Below are positions 1 through 5,662 of a stretch of DNA of 9,339 nucleotides, one piece after another (positions within the stretch are counted from its first letter, which is position 1; the number at the start of each line of letters is the position of its first letter). The stretch covers positions 1 to 9,339 of the forward strand of contig CALMNS010000586.1 in the NCBI GenBank assembly GCA_937871635.1. The letters are read 5' to 3'. The notes under the pieces were generated by a model. That model searched no databases. It saw only the letters and a list, made by a program, of their open reading frames with translations, and had not been told where the DNA came from. The DNA is from an uncultured Solirubrobacter sp. (GTDB lineage Bacteria > Actinomycetota > Thermoleophilia > Solirubrobacterales > Solirubrobacteraceae). A program made the translations under genes and the position numbers.

Positions 1-267
1 GCCCGTGTCCGCGCCGGCGTCCCGGAGGCTGCCCGCGAGCTGGTCGCCGACGATCGGCACCGCGCCCACCGCGTCGCCCGCCCGGCGCAGCGCCTCCTGC
101 GTCTGGGTGCCGGCGTCGACCACCCCGCGCGAGAGCGAGGTGAGCTCGGAGACGGCGTCGTGGACCTTGAAGCCGAGCCACGCGAACAGGAGCAGGAGCA
201 GAACGAGCGCGGCGTCGAGGGCCGCGGTCCGGGCCAGCGAAGCCGGGACGGAGGGGTAGAGGCGCAC
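1..267 (-). CDS. Partial membrane-anchored protein, N-terminal 89 residues
   Basis: I do not recognise this gene. The minus-strand frame opens at a GTG at 267 and stays open to the window edge, so the C-terminus is missing. The start is well bounded: an in-frame TAG lies only four codons upstream (277-279) and no other start codon falls between. Residues about 14-33 are a strongly hydrophobic stretch (AALDAALVLLLLLFAWLGF), read as one membrane helix with a short N-terminal tail. The remainder is an Ala/Gly/Asp/Val-rich segment that looks helical, with no motif I know. No clear Shine-Dalgarno sequence precedes the GTG. It follows groEL on the same strand but behind a hairpin, so it is probably transcribed separately. 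Residue composition and a clean N-terminal helix support it as real; function is unknown. Confidence 0.6.
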   Translation of the reverse strand, partial: MRLYPSVPASLARTAALDAALVLLLLLFAWLGFKVHDAVSELTSLSRGVVDAGTQTQEALRRAGDAVGAVPIVGDQLAGSLRDAGADTG

Positions 268-293
268 GGCTGGGCACTACCCCAAACGCAGAA

Positions 294-317
294 GGGCCCG
301 GCGCGAACGCCGGGCCC
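294..317 (-). terminator. Hairpin terminator after groEL
   Basis: A perfect 10-bp GC stem (294-303 pairing with 308-317) closes a 4-nt loop that reads TTCG on the minus strand. It is followed on that strand by a loose T-rich run (TTCTGCGTTTGGGG). It begins about 50 nt past the groEL stop and sits before the next gene, which is where a groESL terminator would be expected. The T-run is weak, so partial read-through is possible. Confidence 0.65.
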
Positions 318-368
318 CTCGGGTGCTGCACCCATCCGCCGCGCGCGTCGAGCGCCGCGGCGGGCTGG

Positions 369-2006
369 CTACATCATGCCGCCCATACCGCCCATGTCGG
401 GCATGCCGCCGCCGCCGGCGGCCGCGCCCTCGTCCTCGACCTCGGCGACGATCGCCTCGGTGGTGAGGATGTTCTTGGCGATCGACGCGGCGTTCTGCAG
501 CGCCGAGCGGGTGACCATGGCGGGGTCGATGACGCCCGCGGAGACGAGGTCGACGTACTCCTCGGTCTGCGCGTTGAGGCCGTTGCCGTCCTCGGACTTG
601 CGGACCTCGTTGACCACGACGGACCCCTCGAGGCCGGCGTTCTCCGCGATCTGGCGGAGCGGCTCCTCGAGCGCGCGCAGGATGATGCGCATGCCCGTCT
701 TCTCGTCGTCGATCGACACCGAGTCGGTGTCGATGGCCGATGCGGCCTGCAGCAGTGCGACGCCGCCGCCGGGGACGATGCCCTCCTCGAGGGCCGCGCG
801 GGTCGCCTGCAGCGCGTCCTCGACGCGATGCTTCTTCTCCTTCATCTCCGTCTCGGTGGCCGCGCCGACCTTGACGACGGCGACGCCGCCCGACAGCTTG
901 GCCAGGCGCTCCTGGAGCTTCTCGCGATCGAAGTCGGAGTCGGTGTTCTCGACCTCGCCCTTGATCTGGTTGATGCGGCCCTTGATGGCGTCCGCGTCAC
1001 CCGCGCCGTCGACGATGGTCGTGTTGTCCTTGCCGACCACGATGCGACGGGCACGGCCGAGCTGGGAGACCTGCGTGTTCTCCAGCTTGAGGCCCATCTC
1101 CTCGGTGATGACCTCGGCGCCCGTGAGGATCGCGATGTCCTCGAGCATGCGCTTGCGGCGATCGCCGAAGCCCGGGGCCTTGACCGCGACGCCGGTGAAG
1201 GTGCCGCGCAGCTTGTTGACCACCAGGGTCGCCAGGGACTCGCCCTCGACGTCCTCAGCGATGATCAGCAGCGACTTGCCGGACTGGATGACCTGCTCGA
1301 GCACGGGGAGGATGTCCCGCACGGAGCCGATCTTCTGGTTGGCAATGAGGACGTAGGGGTCCTCGAGGACCGCCTCCATGCGCTCCTGGTCGGTGACCAT
1401 GTAGGGCGAGATGTAGCCCTTGTCGAACTGCATGCCCTCGGTGAACTCGAGGTCCATGCCGAAGGTCTGGCCCTCCTCGACGTTCACGACGCCGTCCTTG
1501 CCGACCTTCTCGATGGCGTCGGCGATCACGTCGCCGATCTCCTCGTCGCCGGCGGAGATCGTCGCCACGCGGGCGATCTGGTCCTTGCCGGAGACCTCCT
1601 TGGACTGCTGGCCGATGTGCTCGACGACCTGGTCGACGGCCTTCTCGATGCCCTTCTTGAGCGCGAGCGGGTTGGCGCCGGCCGCGACGTTCTTGAGGCC
1701 CTGCTTGACGATCGCCTGCGCGAGCACGGTCGCCGTGGTGGTGCCGTCGCCCGCGACGTCGTTCGTCGCCGTGGCGACCTCGCGCACGAGCTGGGCGCCC
1801 TGGTTCTGGAAGACGTCCTGGACCTCGATCTCGCGAGCGATGGTCACGCCGTCGTTGGTGATCGTCGGGGCGCCGAACTTCTTGTCGAGGACCACGTAGC
1901 GGCCCTTGGGGCCGAGCGTGACCTTGACCGCGTTGGCGACCGCGTTGACGCCCTGCTCGAGCGCGTTGCGGGCCTCGACGTCGTACTTGAGTTCCTTGTG
2001 AGCCAT
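369..2006 (-). CDS. groEL: Chaperonin GroEL (Hsp60)
   Basis: This is the 60-kDa ATP-driven folding chaperonin, which forms double seven-membered rings in the cytoplasm and encapsulates substrate with GroES. The 545-residue length is typical. Visible family signatures are TLGPKGR near residue 30, FGAPTITNDG near 44, the ATP-site DGTTT at 87-91 (same numbering as E. coli D87), and EEGIVPGGGVALL in the C-terminal equatorial part. The tail is the Gly/Met-rich type (GGGGMPDMGGMGGMM), not the His-rich tail seen in many actinobacterial GroEL1 copies. The start is fixed by MAHKELKYD and by a purine-rich ribosome site (AGAGAGG) about 11 nt upstream. It lies 16 nt after groES, so the two are co-transcribed under CIRCE control and end at the hairpin at 294-317. 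Identity is certain; whether the genome holds a second groEL cannot be seen here. Confidence 0.98.
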   Translation of the reverse strand: MAHKELKYDVEARNALEQGVNAVANAVKVTLGPKGRYVVLDKKFGAPTITNDGVTIAREIEVQDVFQNQGAQLVREVATATNDVAGDGTTTATVLAQAIVKQGLKNVAAGANPLALKKGIEKAVDQVVEHIGQQSKEVSGKDQIARVATISAGDEEIGDVIADAIEKVGKDGVVNVEEGQTFGMDLEFTEGMQFDKGYISPYMVTDQERMEAVLEDPYVLIANQKIGSVRDILPVLEQVIQSGKSLLIIAEDVEGESLATLVVNKLRGTFTGVAVKAPGFGDRRKRMLEDIAILTGAEVITEEMGLKLENTQVSQLGRARRIVVGKDNTTIVDGAGDADAIKGRINQIKGEVENTDSDFDREKLQERLAKLSGGVAVVKVGAATETEMKEKKHRVEDALQATRAALEEGIVPGGGVALLQAASAIDTDSVSIDDEKTGMRIILRALEEPLRQIAENAGLEGSVVVNEVRKSEDGNGLNAQTEEYVDLVSAGVIDPAMVTRSALQNAASIAKNILTTEAIVAEVEDEGAAAGGGGMPDMGGMGGMM

Positions 2007-2022
2007 GTGTGTCTGTACCTCT

Positions 2023-2316
2023 CTAGGACTGGACCTTGGCGAGGACGTCGGACTCGCGCAGGACCAGCAGGTCCTCGCCGTCGACCTTGATCTCGGTGCC
2101 GCCGTACTTGGAGTAGAGGACCTCGTCGCCCACGGCGACGTCGAGCGGGATGCGCTTCTCGCCCTCGTCGTCGTACCGGCCTTCGCCCACGGCGAGGACC
2201 TCGCCCTTCTGGGGCTTCTCCTTGGCGGTGTCGGGGAGCACGAGGCCGGATGCCGTCGTCTGCTCCTCGTCGAGCGCCTTGACGATCAGACGATCGCCCA
2301 GGGGCTTGAGATTCAT
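2023..2316 (-). CDS. groES: Co-chaperonin GroES (Hsp10)
   Basis: This is the heptameric lid of the GroEL folding chamber. The product is 97 residues, the usual length, beginning MNLKPLGDRLIVKALDEEQT and ending SDVLAKVQS. The mobile loop that contacts GroEL is the segment EEQTTASGLVLPDTAKEKPQ (about residues 17-36), and GDEVLYSKYGGTEIK is the conserved beta-strand region. The frame is open 28 codons further upstream, but ATG at 2316 is the right start. It matches the family N-terminus, has a strong GGAGG six nt upstream, and the longer version would run through the CIRCE operator. It is the first gene of the groES-groEL operon, with a leader of about 60 nt holding the promoter-proximal CIRCE. 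Confidence 0.98.
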   Translation of the reverse strand: MNLKPLGDRLIVKALDEEQTTASGLVLPDTAKEKPQKGEVLAVGEGRYDDEGEKRIPLDVAVGDEVLYSKYGGTEIKVDGEDLLVLRESDVLAKVQS

Positions 2317-2346
2317 GGTACCTCCAGGTGGATTGTGCGGTGAGCC

Positions 2347-2371
2347 TGGCACTCGAACTGCCTGAGTGCCA
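2347..2371 (-). promoter_or_regulatory. CIRCE operator, promoter-proximal copy
   Basis: Perfect inverted repeat TGGCACTC-N9-GAGTGCCA, matching the CIRCE layout (GCACTC-N9-GAGTGC core) bound by the heat-shock repressor HrcA. It lies just downstream of the predicted -10 box, in the start of the groES leader, where a bound repressor would block initiation. As a transcribed hairpin it could also affect mRNA stability. hrcA itself is not in the window. Confidence 0.93.
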
Positions 2372-2382
2372 ACTACGCCGCG

Positions 2383-2410
2383 ACGATACCAATCCGGCAC
2401 CGGACTTCAA
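2383..2410 (-). promoter_or_regulatory. Predicted groESL promoter
   Basis: On the minus strand TTGAAG (2405-2410) and TATCGT (2383-2388) are separated by 16 nt and resemble a housekeeping sigma promoter with four of six matches in each box. The expected start is near 2376. The boxes sit exactly between the two CIRCE operators, which supports the assignment. Confidence 0.65.
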
Positions 2411-2418
2411 GAGCCGCT

Positions 2419-2443
2419 TGGCACTCCGTTCACGCGAGTGCCA
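2419..2443 (-). promoter_or_regulatory. CIRCE operator, upstream copy
   Basis: A second perfect inverted repeat with identical arms (TGGCACTC-N9-GAGTGCCA) and a different 9-nt spacer. It lies immediately upstream of the predicted -35 box. Its centre is 72 bp from the centre of the first copy, close to seven helical turns, so the two HrcA sites would be on about the same face of the DNA. Confidence 0.92.
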
Positions 2444-2451
2444 GTCGCCCC

Positions 2452-2474
2452 GCGGACGCGAAGCGCCGCGTCGC
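2452..2474 (-). terminator. Possible hairpin after the ASCH-like gene
   Basis: An 8-bp GC stem with one bulged G (2452-2460 pairing with 2467-2474, 6-nt loop) lies two bases past the stop codon at 2477 and just before the distal CIRCE. No T-run follows on the minus strand, so it is at best a weak or U-less terminator isolating the upstream operon from groESL. Confidence 0.3.
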
Positions 2475-2476
2475 TA

Positions 2477-2875
2477 TCAGTTTTGCGCGCCGCCCACCCC
2501 GCGCAGCCGGTCTTGCAGGTCGGGCGGGTTCTCGATGACCTGGGAGAAGCGGACGACGGTCACCGTGTCCTCCGGGCCGACCTCCTTGTCGTAGATCTGC
2601 TGGAGGAAGGGGATGAGCTGGTCCGTGCCGCGGAACTCCGGGTTGTCGTGCTCGATCTCGCGCGGGGAGAGCTCGCGGATCCGCTTGACCTCGACGTTGT
2701 CGATCACCGCCTGGAAGAGCTTCTCGCGCGGTGAGTACTGGTACCCCACGGTGACGAGCACCACCTGGTTCTTGCGGTACTTGTGGGACTTGTCGCCGAG
2801 ACGGATCGTGGCCGTCTTGCGGCCCCGCTTCATCTGGTCGGCGAACACGGTGGAGTAGAAGTTCAGCGCCTGCAT
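2477..2875 (-). CDS. ASCH-like (PUA-fold) small protein
   Basis: A 132-residue soluble protein with no signal peptide or membrane helix. The N-terminal pattern LNFYS..FADQMKRGRKTATIRLGDKS (about residues 4-30), followed by an alternating strand region (QVVLVTVGYQY, residues 37-47) and an EVKRIRELSPREI segment, fits the ASCH/PUA-like fold: a small beta barrel used to bind RNA or modified nucleosides. The family includes a known N4-acetylcytidine amidohydrolase (YqfB), but that activity cannot be claimed here. The C-terminal 20 residues look unstructured. The ATG at 2875 lacks a good ribosome site and lies 17 nt after the Nudix stop, so it is probably translated as the last gene of that operon. 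The gene is convincing from protein character and context; the family assignment is moderately sure and the function unknown. Confidence 0.75.
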   Translation of the reverse strand: MQALNFYSTVFADQMKRGRKTATIRLGDKSHKYRKNQVVLVTVGYQYSPREKLFQAVIDNVEVKRIRELSPREIEHDNPEFRGTDQLIPFLQQIYDKEVGPEDTVTVVRFSQVIENPPDLQDRLRGVGGAQN

Positions 2876-2892
2876 CGGTGGCGCGATGCTAC

Positions 2893-3303
2893 TCAGTCGA
2901 GCGGCATGAGGGCCATCGCGCGCTCGACCATCTCCCGCTCGCCGGGGTAGGAGAGCGCGGTCCGCGCCTCGGCGAGGGGCATCCAGCGGGCCTCGTCGAC
3001 CTCGTGGTCGTGGTCGTCGGTGGAGCCCGAGACGTAGCGGAACAGGTGGAAGTGAACCGTCTTGAAGATCCTCCGCCCGCCGCGCCGGTACCAGTAGGTG
3101 ACCTCGCCGAGCTCGGAGACGTGCTCGGCGATCAGCCCCGTCTCCTCGCGCACCTCGCGCTGGGCGGTCTGCCAGCCGACCTCCCCGTCCTCGGGGCCGC
3201 CCTTGGGCAGCCCCAGCGCCCGCGAGCGGCGCGGGGTGATGACCACGACCTCCTCCCCCCGCACGACCACCCCGCCGTGGGAGGTCTCGCGCTCAGTAGA
3301 CAT
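2893..3303 (-). CDS. Nudix hydrolase
   Basis: The product is a 136-residue single-domain enzyme that hydrolyses a nucleoside diphosphate linked to another group. It carries a complete Nudix box, G-x5-E-x7-REVREETGL, at residues 35-57, with the metal-binding RE..EE at 49-54 intact. The segment TPRRSRALGLPKGG before it resembles the form seen in small Nudix enzymes of the MutT/Ap6A-hydrolase type. The region YWYRRGGRRIFKTVHFHLF (about 90-108) and EARWMPLAEA complete the fold. The substrate (oxidised dNTP, dinucleotide polyphosphate or other) cannot be told from sequence. The ATG lies inside the end of the crp-like gene (11-nt overlap), which points to translational coupling. Confidence 0.93.
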   Translation of the reverse strand: MSTERETSHGGVVVRGEEVVVITPRRSRALGLPKGGPEDGEVGWQTAQREVREETGLIAEHVSELGEVTYWYRRGGRRIFKTVHFHLFRYVSGSTDDHDHEVDEARWMPLAEARTALSYPGEREMVERAMALMPLD

Positions 3304-4012
3304 AGCCCTCGAGCGCGTCGGGATCGTGCACCACGAGCCGCCCGCGTCCCTGGCTGATGACGCCGGCGCGCTCGAGGACGGCGAGGAAGCGGCTGGCCGA
3401 CTCGCGCGAGGAGCCCGCGAGCTGGGCGAGCTCGGCCTGGGTGGCGGTGACGAGGACGCCGCCTTCGTCCGCGGTGGGGTCCTGGGATCGCGACTGCGCT
3501 TCGCGCAGGCTCTGCTCGACGAGCTGGCCGAGCACGCCGGCCACCCGGCTCTGCACGGTCTGGAACGACTGGCGCGCGAGCCGCTCGTTGGCCGCCCGCA
3601 GCCTCCGCCCCAGCGCGATGACCAGCTTGACGGCGATGTCGGGGTGCTCGCCCATCAGGCGCCGCATGTCCGAGCCGAGCACCGCGATCGCCTGGAGCGC
3701 GTCGATCGCCTCGACGGTGGCCGAGCGGCGCTCGTCGTCGAACATCGCGAGCTCCCCGAAGATGTCCCCGGGCCCGAAGGTGGCCAGGGTGAGCTGGCGG
3801 CCGTCGGAGTGCTCGCGGATCGCCCGGGCGTGCCCCGTGCGCACGACGTAGCACGTGTCGGAGTCGTCGCCCTCGCGGAACACGCGCTCGCCGCGGGCGA
3901 AGCCACGGGGCACGGCGACCGCGGCCACGCGGGCCAGGTCGGCCGGCTCGAGCTCCTCGAAGGCCGGGACGCCGGCCAGCAGCTCGACGGTGTCCTGTGT
4001 CGAGGCGAGCAT
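3293..4012 (-). CDS. Crp/Fnr-family transcriptional regulator
   Basis: A 239-residue cytoplasmic regulator with two domains. The N-terminal cyclic-nucleotide-binding fold (about residues 13-130) has the phosphate-binding cassette PGDIFGELAMFDDERRSATV at 81-100. G86-E87-L88 and R96-S97 correspond to the ribose and phosphate contacts of E. coli Crp, so binding of a cyclic nucleotide is plausible. A long dimer helix follows (about 128-150). The C-terminal winged helix-turn-helix (about 188-232) has TQAELAQLAGSSRESASRFL as its DNA-reading part. No Cys cluster of the Fnr type is present. Between dimer helix and HTH is a charged stretch (about 168-185, QSLREAQSRSQDPTADEGG). The start is taken at ATG 4012; no ribosome site at normal spacing is visible, but a TACGAT box lies 8 nt upstream. 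Targets are unknown; control of its own operon is a reasonable guess only. Confidence 0.93.
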   Translation of the reverse strand: MLASTQDTVELLAGVPAFEELEPADLARVAAVAVPRGFARGERVFREGDDSDTCYVVRTGHARAIREHSDGRQLTLATFGPGDIFGELAMFDDERRSATVEAIDALQAIAVLGSDMRRLMGEHPDIAVKLVIALGRRLRAANERLARQSFQTVQSRVAGVLGQLVEQSLREAQSRSQDPTADEGGVLVTATQAELAQLAGSSRESASRFLAVLERAGVISQGRGRLVVHDPDALEGYVY

Positions 4013-4020
4013 CCCACCGA

Positions 4021-4026
4021 ATCGTA
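4021..4026 (-). promoter_or_regulatory. Possible -10 box for near-leaderless crp transcript
   Basis: TACGAT on the minus strand ends 8 nt before the crp start, in the 33-nt gap after the phosphodiesterase gene. It fits TANNNT, and there is no Shine-Dalgarno site at normal spacing. No convincing -35 hexamer is seen. It would give an internal operon promoter. Confidence 0.3.
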
Positions 4027-4045
4027 GGTGAGATGGCGTCGAGGG

Positions 4046-4768
4046 CTAGGCCGGCGAGGCGTCGCGGACCCCGAACAGGCGCGGGTCGTTGGTGATCACG
4101 CCGGTGACCCCGAGCTCGGAGAACCGCTGGATGGCCGCCGCGTCGTCCACCGTCCACACGTAGAGGTCGCCCCCCGCCGCCTTCACGGCCCGGACGAGGG
4201 GCTCCCCCACGAGCCGGTGGTGGACCATCAGGGCGTCCGTGCGGCCCCCGCCGAGCGCGCGGGCGGCGCTCCGCGGGAGGGTCCGCTTGAGCACGGTGAG
4301 GGCGGCCATGGCGGGCAGGATCCAGACGAGCGACTTCGTGTAGTCGCGCTTTGCGCGCGGGACCGACCACCCCAGCCGGAGCCCGGGCTCGAGCTCGCGC
4401 ACCGCCGTCAGCGACCGCATGAACTGCGACGAGACCAGCGAGCGCTCGATCAGGTCGTGCTCGCGCAGCGCCTCTACCACCCGCCGCTCGCAGCCGGGCA
4501 CCTTGAGGTCCACGTCGAGCTCGATCCCGTCGAACGCGGGGCCGGTCAGGTGGGCCAGCCCCTCCTCGAAGGACGACACGTGGTCCAGGTCGTGGGCGTA
4601 GTCGTGGGCGAGGACGAGCCGGGTCGTCTCGGGCGCCCGCCAGTCGACCGGCAGGACGTCGAACTCGATCATGTCGACGCCCGCGGCCAGCGCGGCGTCG
4701 AAGGAGGCGGGGGTGTTGCCCGGGGCGATGGCGTCGGCGCCCTTGTGACCGACGCGCTTGACGCTCAC
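4046..4768 (-). CDS. Glycerophosphodiester phosphodiesterase (GDPD) family protein
   Basis: A 240-residue TIM-barrel enzyme of the GDPD family, which cleaves glycerophosphodiesters to glycerol-3-phosphate and an alcohol with a divalent metal. Key positions are present: H8 in VGHKGA, the metal acids E35 and D37 in DMIEFDV, the second catalytic H55 in VLAHDY, the acid/Lys strand near E83-K89 (GIELDVDLK), and the terminal barrel motifs LYVWTVDD (202-209) and GVTGVITNDP (220-229). Two departures from the usual HRG...PENT are HKG and PGNT, so the conserved Glu of PENT is Gly17. A hydrophobic stretch at about 146-160 (SLVWILPAMAALTVL) may contact membrane lipid. No signal peptide is seen. The start is the GTG at 4768, overlapping the glycosylase stop in GTGA. 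The frame stays open far upstream, but that part is antiparallel shadow of the glycosylase gene. Exact substrate is unknown. Confidence 0.88.
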   Translation of the reverse strand: MSVKRVGHKGADAIAPGNTPASFDAALAAGVDMIEFDVLPVDWRAPETTRLVLAHDYAHDLDHVSSFEEGLAHLTGPAFDGIELDVDLKVPGCERRVVEALREHDLIERSLVSSQFMRSLTAVRELEPGLRLGWSVPRAKRDYTKSLVWILPAMAALTVLKRTLPRSAARALGGGRTDALMVHHRLVGEPLVRAVKAAGGDLYVWTVDDAAAIQRFSELGVTGVITNDPRLFGVRDASPA

Positions 4769-5556
4769 GTCTGGCACCGGGGGCACCAGTAGGTCGGGCG
4801 GTTGTCGTCCCACTGGCCGCGGACCTCGATGCGCGACACGGGCCCGCACCGCGGGCAGGGCTGGCGCGCCTTGCCGTAGATCCGCTTGAAGCGCGTCTGG
4901 TTGCCGTCGCGCGCCGAGCGCTGCATCCGCGGCCGGCAGGCGTCCACGATCGCGATCGCCTCCTGATCGGACACGGTGCCGGCCGGGCGCCACGGGTCGA
5001 TTCGCGCCTGGAAGCACCCCTCGACCTTCCAGAGGTTCCCGATGCCGGCCAGGATCCGCTGGTCGAGCATCGTGTCGCCGATCGGCCGCGTCGGGTCGTC
5101 CTGGCGCAGCCGCCGCAGGAAGCGCTCGTAGTCGAAGGCGTCGGGCGCGAGGATGTCCGGTCCGAGCCCGGCGATCCGCTGGTCGAAGCGGGTGCGCGAC
5201 TCCGTCATGAGCTCGAGCACCGGGCCGTTGAACTGCAGGACCTCCTTGGGCCCGCGGCGGATCCGCAGCCAGGTCGAGCGGCCGGGCGGGCGGCCGGGCG
5301 GGCGGGTGGCCCAATCCAGCACCCGCCAGGAGCCGCTCATGCGCAGGTGCGAGTGGATCGTCAGCCCGCCCTCGAAGCGCAGGAAGAGGTGCTTGCCGTG
5401 GGCGTCGACGGACTCGACGGTTCGCCCGCCGAGCCGCTCGGGCCAGCGGTCGCGGGCGAAGCGGCGGTGCGGCGTCTCGAGCGCGTCGGGGACGTGGCCC
5501 GCGAGCACGGGCCGGATCCGGTTCGCGGCGTAGTGGATCGTGTCGCCCTCTGGCAT
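4765..5556 (-). CDS. nei: Fpg/Nei-family DNA glycosylase/AP lyase (endonuclease VIII type)
   Basis: A bifunctional base-excision repair enzyme that removes oxidised bases and cuts the abasic strand. The 263-residue product begins MPEGDTIHYAA; after Met removal P2 is the Schiff-base nucleophile and E3 the second catalytic residue. This fixes the start at ATG 5556, although the frame is open 46 codons further up. K55 (AHGKHLF) is the conserved loop Lys. The helix-two-turn-helix lies at about 160-180 (MLDQRILAGIGNLWKVEG, with N174). The C-terminal zinc finger has C234-C237 and C258-C261 with the conserved Arg253 in NRPTYWCP. The MPEGDT opening and LDQRILAGIGN type favour Nei over MutM. A PPGRPPGR loop (about 86-93) is encoded by a perfect 12-bp tandem repeat. 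It heads the likely operon and overlaps the next gene by 4 nt. Confidence 0.95.
   Translation of the reverse strand: MPEGDTIHYAANRIRPVLAGHVPDALETPHRRFARDRWPERLGGRTVESVDAHGKHLFLRFEGGLTIHSHLRMSGSWRVLDWATRPPGRPPGRSTWLRIRRGPKEVLQFNGPVLELMTESRTRFDQRIAGLGPDILAPDAFDYERFLRRLRQDDPTRPIGDTMLDQRILAGIGNLWKVEGCFQARIDPWRPAGTVSDQEAIAIVDACRPRMQRSARDGNQTRFKRIYGKARQPCPRCGPVSRIEVRGQWDDNRPTYWCPRCQT
5281..5304. repeat. Two perfect 12-bp tandem repeats inside nei
   Basis: GCCGGGCGGGCG occurs twice in a row on the plus strand and encodes RPPG-RPPG in the glycosylase. With the following GGGCGGG it makes five G-triplets between 5284 and 5306 with loops of 1-5 nt, which fits a G-quadruplex pattern on the template strand. 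Confidence 0.85.
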
Positions 5557-5564
5557 CTCGAGTG

Positions 5565-5570
5565 AAGGTA
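5565..5570 (-). promoter_or_regulatory. Possible -10 box for near-leaderless nei transcript
   Basis: TACCTT on the minus strand ends 8 nt before the nei ATG. It fits TANNNT, and no Shine-Dalgarno sequence is present at normal spacing. The place where a -35 box would lie is the loop of the strong hairpin at 5575-5606, so no normal -35 is available. Confidence 0.35.
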
Positions 5571-5574
5571 CGAG

Positions 5575-5606
5575 CGGGGCGGCGGGCCCGATGGCCCGCC
5601 GCCCCG
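5575..5606. terminator. Strong 14-bp GC hairpin between canA and nei
   Basis: A perfect 14-bp stem (5575-5588 with 5593-5606) closes a 4-nt loop. It lies about 55 nt past the carbonic anhydrase stop and just before nei, so it probably terminates canA transcription. On the minus strand no clear T-run follows; a modest T-rich run (GTTCTTT) follows on the plus strand, where no gene precedes it. The rest of the 5557-5662 gap holds only short TCGCGA repeats. Confidence 0.6.
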
Positions 5607-5662
5607 CCGTTCTTTCAATCGCGAGCCTGGGGAAGGTCCATCGCGATGCTTCAGGCTTCCCG

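Noticed and set aside
160..2090. Long open frames antisense to groEL (398 and 420 residues)
   Set aside because: They are reading shadows of GC-rich codon use in groEL; compositions are extreme (Leu/Asp/Val/Gly or Ser/Arg/Ala rich) and no motif or ribosome site supports them.
3132..4370. A 412-residue minus-strand frame over crp and Nudix
   Set aside because: It is an Arg/Ala/Pro-rich shadow frame overlapping two well-supported genes.
4769..5314. N-terminal extension of the GDPD frame by 182 codons
   Set aside because: It lies wholly within the nei coding region in another frame and is Arg/Pro/Ala-rich low-complexity sequence; the GTG at 4768 with a GTGA overlap is the natural start.
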